Positions 21,376 to 32,079 of a DNA stretch of 64,000 nt are shown piece after piece. The notes under the pieces were generated by a model. That model saw nothing but the letters and a program-made list of their open reading frames with translations, was not told the DNA's origin and searched no databases. How positions within the stretch are numbered: the stretch's first letter is position 1; every line of letters begins with the position of its first letter. The position numbers and the translations under genes are program-made. Location: positions 1,301,483-1,365,482 of the forward strand of contig JAQFVV010000043.1 in the NCBI GenBank assembly GCA_028023455.1. The letters are read 5' to 3'. This stretch comes from Epiperipatus broadwayi. Its lineage: Eukaryota; Onychophora; Udeonychophora; Euonychophora; Peripatidae.

Positions 21376-22019
21376 AAGAAGAAGAAGAAGAAGAAGAAGA
21401 AGAAGAAGAAGAAGAAGAAGAAGAAGAAGAAGAAGAAGAAGAAGAAGAAGAAGAAGAAGAAGAAGAAGAAGAAGAAGAAGAAGAAGAAGAAGAAGAAGAA
21501 GAAGAAGAAGAAGAAGAAGAAGAAGAAGAAGAAGAAGAAGAAGAAGAAGAAGAAGAAGAAGAAGAAGAAGAAGAAGAAGAAGAAGAAGAAGAAGAAGAAG
21601 AAGAAGAAGAAGAAGAAGAAGAAGAAGAAGAAGAAGAAGAAGAAGAAGAAGAAGAAGAAGAAGAAGAAGAAGAAGAAGAAGAAGAAGAAGAAGAAGAAGA
21701 AGAAGAAGAAGAAGAAGAAGAAGAAGAAGAAGAAGAAGAAGAAGAAGAAGAAGAAGAAGAAGAAGAAGAAGAAGAAGAAGAAGAAGAAGAAGAAGAAGAA
21801 GAAGAAGAAGAAGAAGAAGAAGAAGAAGAAGAAGAAGAAGAAGAAGAAGAAGAAGAAGAAGAAGAAGAAGAAGAAGAAGAAGAAGAAGAAGAAGAAGAAG
21901 AAGAAGAAGAAGAAGAAGAAGAAGAAGAAGAAGAAGAAGAAGAAGAAGAAGAAGAAGAAGAAGAAGAAGAAGAAGAAGAAGAAGAAGAAGAAGAAGAAGA
22001 AGAAGAAGAAGAAGAAGAA
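21295..22019 (+). repeat. Long (AAT)n-(GAA)n triplet tract
   Basis: About 17 AAT units lead into roughly 224 GAA units (about 21346-22019) with no interruption that I can see. HYDIN is transcribed from the minus strand, so the pre-mRNA would carry UUC repeats. The Ser- and Leu-only open frames across it are artefacts. Confidence 0.97.
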
Positions 22020-22369
22020 TTAAATTTATTTGTAAATAACATCTTAATAGCCACAGGTATTTACAGTAGTAATACAAAAATATGCATATATATATATATG
22101 TATTTATCTATAGATGTTCCTTGCATAATATGTCTTTAAGTTTATTTTTAAATTGTCTTTCATTTAAATGGAATATATTCACCTCCTTGAATTTATTGTT
22201 ATATTCCATTTGTAATTTGTAAATTAGTAAATACGTTTTTCTTTTTAATGTTTGTAAATAAAATAAATTTTTTTTTCTAGATTTAAAAATTGGAATTCTG
22301 AAAGAAATCTTGTCATATATTCTGATGATAAACAATGAGCATTTTCCAATTGCTCAACAAGCTTTGTGA

Positions 22370-22625
22370 TAAATGCTTAGCCCGAGAAAGCATTTAAAAT
22401 ATCTCTGTTAGGAACCCCCCCTAATCCTGACCATGGCTTCATGCTTTGGCACTCCTCAGAGAGGCCATAGTCTGAAGCTACCCTATGGTCTCTCTGAGGA
22501 GTGCCAAAGCACGAAACCATGGTCAGAGGTTGGGGGGGGGGAGGTTCCTGACAGAGATATTTTAAATGCTTTCTCTGGCTAAGCATTTATCACAAAGCTT
22601 GTTGAGCAATTGGCAAATGCTCACT
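22370..22625. mobile_element. Palindromic ribozyme element family E
   Basis: The two arms pair nearly end to end: TTGTGATAAATGCTTAG...GAAAGCATTTAAAATATCTC on the left and its complement on the right. The loop is around 22470. It is inserted in the LINE relic. Both arms carry a hammerhead core, intact on the plus strand and with one change (GAAG for GAAA) on the minus strand. Confidence 0.75.
22481..22535 (+). ncRNA. Hammerhead ribozyme, family E
   Basis: Stem I TCTCT with AGAGG, CTGAGGA (G at the free position 7), stem II GTGC/GCAC with loop CAAA, GAAAC, stem III ACC/GGT around AT, and cleavage after GTC. All conserved residues are present and stem II is perfect. Confidence 0.78.
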
Positions 22626-23089
22626 GTTTGTATCTTACAAGCTTAAGAGAATTGGGTCATGTGATCTATGACTCTTATTTTAACTATTCTGATATTTACC
22701 ATTTATTAATTTAAGTAAAAACATCATATCTTCTATCAATCTTCTATTGTATATACTATATGTTTTATTTAAATATGTATTATCATGAATGTATCTATAA
22801 TATTTATCTTGAATTTTTTGAACTTTGTTTATTATTGAATAATGGACATTATTCCATATTACATATCTATAGGGGAGGTCTGGTATTATCAGTGTATTAA
22901 AAAGTAGTTGCTAAGTTTCTAATTTGAGTTTAATATATTAATTTTAATATTAAACCTATAATTTTATAGGATTTATTTATTGCTATCTGAAGGTCTTTGT
23001 TAAAAGAGAAATTATTGGTAAAGGTAATACCCAAATCTTTCAGTATATTATTCCCAGGTATTCTACTACCATTAATATCTAATATACTT

Positions 23090-23610
23090 GCATATATATA
23101 TATATATAGTAATATATAAGGGATTTGAACTCAAACTTTCACATGACTCTCAATTCTCCATGCCATCTCATATAACTGACCCACCTGATCACATACATGT
23201 TCACCAATATACATATTTCATGATAAAACAGCAATCATCCCTCGCATATGTATGTAAATGGATTATTCTCCAGTACATGAGGAATCATAATAACTAACAT
23301 CAACATGGGTAGGATGACAACCTTGGCACTAATGTGGGCTTTGAATGTTCCATCATCAGACTTTTCAATGAAATAGATGGCAATCCTGTCCATTAAAGTA
23401 TGAAAATTGGCTATCTTAATATAAAGCTGAGCACTGATTGTATATATGTGTGGAGATAGTAATCTGGACCAACTGATGATTGCTGGTTTAGCATGAAATA
23501 TGTATAGTAGTGATTATTTATCCTTTCAGTGGGTCAGCAATATAAGATGGCATGGAGAAGTGAGGGTCATGTGAAAGTCTGAGTTCAAATCCATTATATC
23601 ATAATAAGCC
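23090..23610. mobile_element. Family D ribozyme element, head-to-head pair
   Basis: A short minus copy (23110-23290: AGGGATTTGAACTCAAACTT, then CACCTGATCACATACATG) joins a longer plus copy (23300-23600). The plus copy has CATGGGTAGGATGACAAC, the ribozyme at 23459-23518 and the end GAAAGTCTGAGTTCAAATCC. It is inserted in the LINE relic. Confidence 0.7.
23459..23518 (+). ncRNA. Hammerhead ribozyme motif, family D
   Basis: Outer stem I GTAATC/GATTAT, CTGATGA, stem II TTGCT/AGCAT (one T-T mismatch), GAA, stem III ATA/TAT with loop TG, cleavage after A. The inner stem I on the 3' side (GTAG for TTGG) is changed, so activity is doubtful. Confidence 0.6.
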
Positions 23611-23823
23611 ATATTAAATATGATTTTCTTGGAATAAGATACTATATTACATTTAGTTGGGTTTATTTTTATGTTATTAGCTTCACACCATTAAGCAATG
23701 TCATTAACATAACTTTGCAATATTTTAGGATCATTTTCATTTCTGAATTCTATAAATATCTTGATATCATCAGCATAACATAAAATACTTTTAATTATAA
23801 ATTTTATTAAACGCTCACTATTA

Positions 23824-24010
23824 TTTCAGTAATAGTTTTAACAAGGCTGTAAACCTTAGCAATGAGCGTCTGAAAAAATCGTCACTAGGGACCTCTGTAG
23901 GTCTTTAAAACACATGCTTACGCTATGAAGAAAAGAGAGAATCCCTACAGAGGTCCCTAATGACGATTTTTTCAGACGCTCATTGCTAAGGTTTACAGCC
24001 TTGTTAAAAC
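23824..24010. mobile_element. Foldback element MITE-M
   Basis: Arms of about 70 bp begin AATAGTTTTAACAAGGCTGT and end with its exact complement. The arms include AGCGTCTGAAAAAATCG, and the centre reads GAAGAAAAGAGAGAATCC. Sequence similar to TAAAATACTTTT occurs on both sides (23787 and 24017), consistent with a duplication of about 12 bp. It interrupts the LINE reverse transcriptase. A shorter copy lies at 58285-58372. Confidence 0.75.
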
Positions 24011-24794
24011 TATTAATAAAATACTTTTGTCATTTATCATAGATGTTAATTTAAATATATAAATGGCAAAAAGAATTGGACTAAGAATACTTCCCTGTGG
24101 AATTCCATATTTATAGGAAGCCATAGTTGAAGATTCTTCATTAATATATATATAGTTCTTTTTATTGTAAGAAATGGATATAATAGTTTTAGGAGATTAG
24201 TGGATAAACCCATTGTATTTGCTTTTAAAGCGATCAATGTAACTGACATTAATTTTATATTTGAGATCGATGGGTTGTGATATAGTATCTGAAATATGTA
24301 ATCAATTTGTTTCTATGGAGCATCCAGGAATAAATTCATGTACGGATGATGGAAAGATATTTTTAATTGGTGTATAATTCTATAATAAATTATTTTTTCA
24401 AATAGTTTTGCACATACTGGTAGAAGAGTAATAAGTCTGAAATTTGCATGATCTGATTTATGTCCTGATTTATAAATTGGAATTATTTTTGATGTGTTTT
24501 TAATATTAGATTGAATATATACAGTAATGCAGGCGTTAATAATTCTATACAACCTTTATAAATAAATACTGGTATATTTATCATTAGCAATACTTCTTTT
24601 ATTTTTCAAATATCTAATAGTATTTGATTTCTCCAGCAATTATGTAATTTATGTTTATTATGTTATTATTTTTTAAAAGATTATCTATAAAAGAATATTT
24701 TAATTAAAAGAGCAAATCATATATAACGTGACATTACTTTTATAAGCTTGTAGTTACAAAAATGCAATACAGAGAGCGTACCAATAGCTCAAAC

Positions 24795-24950
24795 AAGCTC
24801 TTATGTTGTGAAAATGGGATGGAGCATAATGTGGGAAAACTTAGACTGGGGAATGGAAAATAAAGTGGCTAACAAGTTTCTCTGGGCATAATTGCTGAGA
24901 TTCTTGACTCCGTTTAAGGAGAAGTTACAGTACATCACATCACATCTTAA
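24795..24950 (+). repeat. LINE 3' tail fragment
   Basis: TGGAGCATAATGTGGGAAAA to AAGTTACAGTACATCACATC matches 7450-7590. This is the non-coding 3' end of that LINE, with a short CATCACA-type terminal repeat. Confidence 0.6.
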
Positions 24951-25112
24951 TTAATAAGTGCGATATGAGAAAATATTTAAAATCTCTATCCAGAACACTC
25001 TCATCTCCAGACAAACTGACGTGAGCCATAAGCTCGAAACCAGTTGGTGTGGAGATGAGAGTGTTCTGGACAGAGATTTTAAATATTTTCTCTTACCACA
25101 CTTATTAATTAA
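24950..25112. mobile_element. Palindromic element with decayed hammerhead
   Basis: The arms TTAATTAATAAGTG...CAGAACACTCTCATCTCCA are repeated inverted to 25112. The centre has CTGACGT, stem II GAGC/GCTC, GAAAC and CAGTT, that is, a hammerhead with the last A of CTGANGA mutated. It resembles family B in stem II. Confidence 0.6.
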
Positions 25113-25464
25113 AAGAATATTTATGTGAATTTCCATTGGCGTGGTTCTTTTGAGAAGAGAATATTCCATGAATTTGTCAGGTTTAATATTTGTAATTACT
25201 GCAATACTGCATTGTACATTTTAAGTGGCCTTACATAATATCCCAAAATTTATATAGTTTAATACAAATATTATTTTGTATATTTTCCATGTGGTCATCT
25301 ATGTTGATTAAATAATGCACATAGTGTAAAATAAAAAATGTACATTTACTCTTCACTGCTGTGGATGCTGTGGAGAGATATCACATTCTATGGCATTAAT
25401 TCCAGGTCTATCTTATTAAATAATGAATCATATAAAGTTTTATAGAACATTTTTTCATATGTTA
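25113..25464. other. AT-rich intron, nothing recognised
   Basis: No exon or known repeat copy was seen. Confidence 0.4.
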
Positions 25465-25504
25465 TATATAGAGCCTGCAAAACAAGCTCTTAACAAGCTT
25501 TGAG

Positions 25505-25565
25505 AATATCCTCAACCCCAGACCGGTTTCTGCATCTAGCGTCATCAGTGAGGTGCCAGGATATT
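25505..25565 (-). ncRNA. Hammerhead ribozyme, family C, first unit
   Basis: Minus strand: outer stem I AATATCC/GGATATT, inner stem I ACCTCA/TGGGGT, CTGATGA, a short stem II GC/GC with loop TAGAT, GAAAC, loop CG, GTC. Stem I is excellent, while stem II is only two pairs plus a mismatch. Confidence 0.75.
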
Positions 25566-25884
25566 CATTAGATTAAAAATACTAGGACAAGACCCAGCAC
25601 TTTATCTAATAGTATAACTATTGAAAAGAAAATCTGAAATTTTCAAACATCCATATGTCTAAAAATCCAGCTATTTAACTCAAATAGCCATATGGAACTG
25701 AACTAAGTTCAGATACACATATATTAATAGCCTTAGCAATATAAAATTGCCAAAGCCTTAATAGCAAAAAATAAATTGATAAAAAAAAATCAAGTCAGAT
25801 GTCACATGACCTAATTTTAATAAAGCTCGCATTTACAAATGTTATATATAGAGCCTGCAAAACAAGCTCTTAACAAGCTTTGAA

Positions 25885-25945
25885 AATATCCTCAACCCCA
25901 GACCGGTTTCTGCATCTAGCATCATCAGTGAGGTGCCAGGATATT
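25885..25945 (-). ncRNA. Hammerhead ribozyme, family C, second unit
   Basis: Same design as the copy 380 bp to the left, with the first G of stem II changed (CTGATGATGCTAGATGCAG). The core CTGATGA, GAAAC and GTC and both stem I helices are kept. Confidence 0.73.
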
Positions 25946-26146
25946 CATTAGATTAAATATACTAGGACAAGCCCAGCTCTTTATCTAATGTATAACTATT
26001 GAGAAGAAAATCTCAGTCCCATATGGCTATTTGAGTTAGATAGCTGGATTTTTAGACATATGGATGTCTGAAAATTTTAGATTTTCTTCTCAACAGTTAT
26101 ACATTAGATAAAATGCTGGGCTTATTCTAGTATTTTTAATCTAATG

Positions 26147-26206
26147 AATATCCTGTCACTCACTGACGACGCTAGATGAAGAAACTGGTCTGGGGTTGAG
26201 GATATT
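26147..26206 (+). ncRNA. Hammerhead-like motif, family C, inverted unit
   Basis: AATATCC/GGATATT and CTGACGA are present, and the 3' segment reads GAAACTGGTC. Stem II (GC with GA) and inner stem I (ACTCA) each carry changes compared with the minus copies. Confidence 0.6.
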
Positions 26207-26439
26207 CTCAGAGCTTGTTAAGAGCTTGTTTTGCAGGTTCTATATATAACATTTGTAAATACGAGCTTTATTAAAATTAGGTCATGTGACATCTGACTTG
26301 ATTTTTTATCAATTTAACATTTTTTCATCTACCAGTTTTGCTTTAATATTCATTAAAAGTAGGAATTTTAATTTAACAAAGTTTTATTTTGGAAATATGA
26401 TTTTTTTTTTATAGTTCAGGGTTTTTCATACTTGCACTT

Positions 26440-26640
26440 ATATATGTAATATAGGGGTTTGAACTCAGACTTTTACATGACTCTCAACCATCCATGCTAT
26501 CTCGTACCATGGATACACTTGATCACATACACGTATTTTCGACATGTGTGTGATCAAGTGTATGAGTGGTATGAGATAGCATGGATGGTTGAGGGTCGTG
26601 TGAAAGTTTTATTTCAAAAAAACATTTCATAGTAGTTGTT
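26440..26640. mobile_element. Family D 3' ends as a palindrome
   Basis: TTTGAACTCAGACTTTTACA to CTTGATCACATACACG is followed by its inverted copy to GGTCGTGTGAAAGT. No ribozyme part is included. Confidence 0.6.
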
Positions 26641-26896
26641 AAATTTATATACGAATGAGAGCATTGCCTTTACATAATTAAAAATACTTTAGTCGTTTAA
26701 TTTATTTTATTAAATAGCTCTTAATTCTATATACAAATAACTATTTTAAGGTAAACAATTTAAATATATTTTGTCAAATTTATAAAATTATTTTTTTTAC
26801 TACATATAATGATTTTTTTTTTACATTTATTTTAATTTGAAAACTTTATACAAATTTTCAAAAATTGTTTAAAAATTTTGCTAAACACAGTTAATT

Positions 26897-27003
26897 TTTT
26901 TTTTTTCCCATGTGTCATAGCATCGGCCGGGAAACGAATCCGCAACCCGGGGCAACTGCTTGTAAGGCGGTCGCGCTGCCCTCTCGACCACCAATGCTTG
27001 ACG
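26897..27003 (-). mobile_element. SINE-2 with target duplication
   Basis: The reversed sequence carries ATTGGTGGTCGAGAGGGC and GGGTTGCGGATTCG. GTTAATT flanks it on both sides (26890-26896 and 27004-27010). The tail on the minus strand is A-rich. Confidence 0.78.
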
Positions 27004-27134
27004 GTTAATTATATTATTTATTAATTAATCCTATAAATTTGTTATTATTAATCTAATAATAAAATCATATAATTTAATATTTAATCTGAAGTTATTTTTT
27101 AAAACATCAGTTGTATTTATATATTAGATCATTT

Positions 27135-27400
27135 CCATCACTTAATATGAGTATTGAATGTGTAGAAAAAATTAACTTTATTTAAATATTCCAAATACAT
27201 TCAACTGTTAGTAATAACAAGCAGGTTAGTATAACATTTGGGGGGGGGGTATTATTATTCTCTCTTCTTCAGATGTTGCTGGCCTCATCAGTGGAAGAAC
27301 TAGCTTGGGAATCAACACAGACCCTTATATTCTTGAAGATTGAATTTTAAGCCAACACTCTAACAAACAGAACCATCCTGCCAAAGACATCAGTTAAAAT
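27135..27400 (-). mobile_element. SINE-1
   Basis: Body features in reverse: CCAAATACATTCAACTGTTA, a G run at 27240, CTCTTCTTCAGATGTTGCTG, and a tRNA-like head ending AACCATCCTGCC. It faces the copy at 27628. Confidence 0.7.
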
Positions 27401-27620
27401 TTCATATGCTTATCTATGAGGTTCTCCTGATAGAGAAGAAAAGATACAAAAAAGAAAATTTAAAGAAGCTGCTCACATGACAATGGGGAAAAACCCTATA
27501 AGTAAATCTAGTGTGGTTATACGTAATGTATCAAAATCATTAATCAACTTTGTTCTTAGGAAAAAGTAAAGAAATCAGGAGGAACCTCATAGATAAGTAT
27601 ATGAAATTTCTGCTGACAGT
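27400..27620. repeat. Inverted repeat between two SINE-1 copies
   Basis: CATATGCTTATCTATGAGGT at 27404 pairs with ACCTCATAGATAAGTATATG at 27583. The SINEs and this pair together make a large hairpin. The enclosed sequence is not recognised. Confidence 0.55.
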
Positions 27621-27627
27621 TGCCTTT

Positions 27628-27920
27628 GGTGGGATGACTCAGTTGGTTAAAGCATTACCTTAAAATTCAATATTCAAGAATCTAAAGGTCTAGGCTCGAT
27701 TCTGATGCTAGTACTGTCACTAGTTAAGCCAGAAACACCTGAAGAAGAGGGGAGAATAATATCTCTAAAAATGTTGTGCATACTAACAGATGAATGTATT
27801 TGGAATATTTAAATAAAGTTAAATTTCTCTAAAGGCATTCAATACTCATATTAGAAGATGCAAATAATCCGGTACATAATTACAACTAAAACACCATCAT
27901 CACAAACCATCTGAAAAACA
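27628..27920 (+). mobile_element. SINE-1
   Basis: GGTGGGATGACTCAGTTGG is the head, GGCTCGATTCTGATGC is the B-box region, CCTGAAGAAGAGGGGAG is the body, and GGAATATTTAAATAAAG is the tail. Confidence 0.75.
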
Positions 27921-28530
27921 ATTATCAGTTTCATTTTAAAAATGTATTTTCTTATTTGCACAACAATAATTATTTATTAATATTAGAAATATTTGTTCAT
28001 TTTTTCCGAAATGATTACATAGAAAATATTTAAAAAATTACAATTTCATATTCAATTTTTATCGTAGCAACTATGTTTTTTTATTCCTTTTATACTTCTA
28101 TAATATTATCTTGTTATTGTTTGCAATTATAATTACGATCTAATAATTTATATAGATATTAGTTAAATTATAACTGATTCTTGCCTTAATATATGTGAAT
28201 ATTTTATCTAGTATTATTGTTAAAAATAGTTTTTAAAAATTATCTTATTGACACAAAGCTTACATACGTGTTTATATCTTACATAAATTTTTAATTAAAA
28301 CATTAAAAGGCTCATTAGAAAGGATATCCATTTGAAAGAAAAGAAGCAACCTTCATCCTTAATTATCTTACAGAAATCTGGAGGAGAGAGAATCTATTAA
28401 TGTATGCTTGTATAACTAACTATATTATAGAGAATTTATAAAATTCCAAAATTGGGTTTTGACATGAAGTATATATTATAATTTGATGAGTGTAATTGAT
28501 TTGTTCATAATTTTTTTAAAGCAATATATA
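27921..28530. other. AT-rich intron, nothing recognised
   Basis: No exon or known repeat copy was seen. Confidence 0.4.
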
Positions 28531-28533
28531 TTA

Positions 28534-28534
28534 C

Positions 28535-28596
<62 letters not shown>
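28534..28596 (+). repeat. (TA)n(GA)n microsatellite
   Basis: About 19 TA units pass into about 11 GA units. Confidence 0.95.
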
Positions 28597-29033
28597 CTTG
28601 AACTAAGACTTTCAAGCTTCCTACAGCTATGCACTCATCTTATACACCTGGCACACATAGCCACATACATGTGAAAAAGATAAATGATCTCCAATATATG
28701 TATTTCATGCTGAATCAGCACTCATCTCTTGCTCCAGATCACCATCTCCCTCACATATATAAAATCAGCCCTCAGTTTATATTAAGACAGCAAATCGTCA
28801 GAACAAGCTTCAATCTTCTCCACCCTCCAACTCTTTAGTCATCCATATCATTAAAAATCTGATGATTGAACACTTAAAACCCCTGTTGATGCCAATATTA
28901 TTGTCCTAGCCATGTTGACTTTTAAGTCACTCTGACCTCTAACATATAGAACCTTAATATATCCATTTAAATACATAGAAGAGGGATGGCAGAATAAACT
29001 TATATTTGATGTGTGTGTATATATATATATATT
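28597..29033 (-). mobile_element. Ribozyme element family D
   Basis: A nearly full minus copy runs from the 3' end (GAACTAAGACTTTCAAGCTT) to GCCATGTTGACTTTTAAGTC. The ribozyme region at 28683-28743 keeps both stem I helices, stem II GTGCT/AGCAT and GAAA with ATA/TAT. It reads GAGATGA where CTGATGA is expected, so it is probably inactive. Confidence 0.7.
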
Positions 29034-31498
29034 GTAACGGTCAGAAAACGTGTGACTCGTAAACATAGTGCAGAATTCGACCACCATCAGAACAGCAGTA
29101 CCATCGAGTAACGAGGCCACCCATGGTACTGAGTTCGAACATAGTTTATCGGTACCACAATACAATCCACGAAACAACGCATCTGATGCGACATTAGTAA
29201 ATATTTCCTTAGGCACGGTGGTCAGGGAGATGAAAGAGATTCATGATTTTATTCTCGAGTTAGCCAATAACCAAACTAATATTAATTAAACATTCATATT
29301 TACATAATCGAGGGAATGTTATATAGAATTGGTATCGAATAAATGAAACGTAACTGCAGACGTATAGTTTAAAATTATTTATTAATACATTTTAATAACA
29401 CAATCTAATAATATTTTATGGACTAACAGCTTCAGTAGTGGGATTTGCGACATGATTATATTTTAAAGAATACATTTTATTTATTTAGACATTATTTTAT
29501 ATTGAGGAGTTCAGTAGCGGTATTTCCGATACTGTAATGTTTACAAAAGGAATACATTTATTTGAAGGCGTAATCTAGCTACCTAAAATTCTCGAGTGAG
29601 TATTTCTAATGCATGCCTTGGGGAATTTATACCTTTGCAATGCAAGAGTCTAAAGTATGGGTTATAAGAGTAACGGCAGACATATATTTATTTAATTAAA
29701 ATACTTATTTATAACTAAGGGCCAACATTTATTTGAGAGTGAATTACGAAGATAATGCAGAGGCGGAGTGATATATAGAATAATAAAATTAAGCAAAGGA
29801 ACACGTGGTACGCTTTAGAAAGGCGATATGGAATGGCAGTATATCGAAACTGCAATGCCGCGAATGGGTTTATAAGAATATCAGACTGGTCTCTGCCTCG
29901 GTCTGACGAAGTAAGGTGTCACATAAGCATAACCAGGGACAAGCGGTACGTGGCACAATTTGCCAGCTGGCTGCATGACATTGTCAAATCCTTAGGGAGC
30001 ACCCATTATGCCCGCTTGTGTAGGACGACTGGGGTTAATTTCAACCCTGAAGAATCCGGAAATTTCACGGCGGAATGGGTCATCGCATCTCTAAAACGTA
30101 ACACGTGTATACTGATAATCGATTATGATGAGATTTAAATAGATTTCTAATTCGGCTCTACATTATCAACATTTACTAAAGAACGTTGGTGACTCTCAAA
30201 GAAATGGGATTTTCTAGAATTATTCTTAAAGTTAATAAATACAAAATATATATAAACTGGGAGTTATTATAACTAATATGCCCGCCATTTGCAAAGTAGT
30301 AGACCCTGCATTACAACAATGATGCACTGAATGCGTGTCGATTTATATGAAAGTGAAGTTATTAAGGAAAGAAAATATTAATGAAAATTTGACACGCATT
30401 CTTTGTTTCAAGCGATTATAGATTTACTTTGAAAATTGAGACAATTATGAGCATGCAATTATTAAATAATAACTATAGATAAACATGTAGATTATAGAAA
30501 TACGCACCCACGAAAGATAGAGTGAGGTAAGCTAGATTATTAGAGAAATTTACACATTAAATTAATTATTCAATTTTAGTTATACAAATGATAGTTTTTA
30601 CATTTTATAAATTTAGATAAGTAATATGAAGAATAGCTATAGCATATTATTAGAGTACTCTAGAGTTTGAACACAGACAGGTACCTGTTTTATAAGAAGT
30701 TTTCTGATTCCATTAGTTTAGCAGCAAAAAGTTCACGAGTGGCAAGTCTTTCTTGTACTTAGATATTTCATTTAATTTTACAGCAGCAGCAGCTTTTTCA
30801 TTTATTTCAGGCAGCAGATCTTCATGGTGAATTTATGACGGGCAATGGAAAGTTCAGCATCCAATAGGCCATCTCCCGATGGAGAATAATCTAGGTGCTT
30901 TACTCGGTCATACCTTGGCAGGAACAAATTATTTTATATATTTTGGAGACTCTCAGTGATCGAGAGCAAAGCTAAAGTTTAAGTGAATGTCTCCCGCAAG
31001 TCTAAGATGGCCTCTTTTTTTATCTTGATCTTTCACATTTTTGTTAAGATATTTTTAGGTTCTACTTAATCTGCCCTGAGGATAATCAATGCATTTAGTT
31101 GGGTTTTTTTTAATTAAAGAAAGCTGCCGTTCTATTGTTTACATTTTACATTTACTAATTAATTTTGGGGAATTTTTCTTTAATTAGTCTCTTATCTATC
31201 ACTGACCGATGCTTTTAAATTTCAAAAACAAAAAGGGAACATAAGATTATTTTAACTTTTAATTAAATATTACATCAGATATTTTTAGAATTATTATTAA
31301 ACGAAATTTAAACAAAGCAATAAATACGAACTTTATAATCCAAAATAAATGATTAAAATTATACAAAATTATATAACTAAAAGAAATCTAAATTATATTA
31401 TTTTATCCCTATTTATTGTGTTTAATTTGAGATCGAAATGTGTGCGTGTTTAAGCTGAATTCTACATATATTTATACATTTTTAATATTGTTACACAC
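29034..31498 (-). mobile_element. Candidate long terminal repeat, Ty3/gypsy-related
   Basis: It begins TGTAACGGTC and ends ATTGTTACACA, the same TGTAAC...GTTACA style as the LTRs at 42.5-50.5 kb. Interior landmarks also correspond: CTGACCGATG, CCCGATGG and a GC-richer central block. A segment near 29180-29230 (CAACGCATCTGATGC, GGTGGTCAGGGA) recurs at 33605-33665. No second near-identical copy exists in the window, so the LTR call rests on ends and family resemblance. The 101-codon plus frame at 29833 lies in the GC-richer block and is probably not a gene. Confidence 0.5.
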
Positions 31499-32079
31499 AC
31501 AATTCGATATCAAAAAGTTTAAATTTGGGCGGGATAGACCGGTCAGTGAGAGACGACAGAAAAAGGTGAAACTTAAGATTTGAATACGAATCTTACTGTT
31601 TCATTTCCCCGTACTTCCCATGAACAATTAAGGAAGAACAAAGGAGGCAAGAAAGAGAAGAAAAAAAATTTACATTACGTAATTGAAAGACGAAAAAAAA
31701 TTATTATTGTTTTTACAGATATTGAAATACAGAAAGCAGAGATTACTTGAAGCAACGAACAATTTATATACCCGGATCTAGAATTTATAGTTTAATTAAA
31801 ATGGCCTAATTTGGCCGTGTCTGGTTAAATCGTAATAATAATTAGTTAAACTGAATGTATATATATAAAAAAATTCTTAGAATAGGATTAGTTAGTATAA
31901 TATAAAAAAAAAATATTTTTTTTTTAAGAGTAATAGTAATTAAAACAACAATATATATAATAAAATTTCTATCTAAAACCCTATTTGACTAAAGTACAAT
32001 CCATTCAACCAAGTTCATTATATCAAGTTCATTTTACTATTTTCATATACGTTTAATCCGTCCTAATAGTCTAATATTT
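31499..32079 (-). mobile_element. Sequence between integrase end and candidate LTR
   Basis: In the minus sense this is the 3' non-coding part of the retroelement. It contains A/T runs and GGGCGGGATAGACCGGTCAG, but I could not identify a clear polypurine tract. Confidence 0.4.

Larger units (their letters stand above)
22108..24620 (-). pseudogene. Jockey/CR1-like LINE ORF2 relic, split by insertions
   Basis: Reading from right to left on the minus strand: IPIYKSGHKSDHANFRLITLLP then FEKIIYYRI (24400-24500; reverse transcriptase fingers), GIPQGSILSPILFAIYI (24075-24125; palm), LCYADDIKIF with the YADD catalytic pair at 23766-23777, NPTKCNIVSYSK, then INGSRIPGNNILKDLGITF and FNKDLQIAINKSYKIIG (22870-23080). 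The C-terminal end is FRIPIFKSRKKNLFYLQTL then FKNKLKDIL (22108-22335). Stops and frame changes show it is dead. A family D foldback (23090-23610), MITE-M (23824-24010) and a palindromic ribozyme element (22370-22625) interrupt it. Confidence 0.8.
25465..26300. mobile_element. Ribozyme element family C, tandem dimer plus inverted copy
   Basis: Two minus-oriented units start with TATATAGAGCCTGCAAAACA at 25466 and 25846. Their ribozymes are exactly 380 bp apart. A plus-oriented unit (about 26010-26240) pairs with the second one to form a long hairpin ending in GCTCTATTAAAATTAG-type sequence. The units differ by few substitutions, so the dimer is fairly recent. Confidence 0.8.

Noticed and set aside
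21244-22077. Long poly-Leu and poly-Ser open frames on the minus strand
   Set aside because: They are translations of the GAA/TTC microsatellite in two frames, with no coding evidence on either side.
29833-30138. 101-codon plus frame as a gene
   Set aside because: It lies in the GC-richer part of a candidate LTR, is antisense to the proposed element, and shows no recognisable motif.
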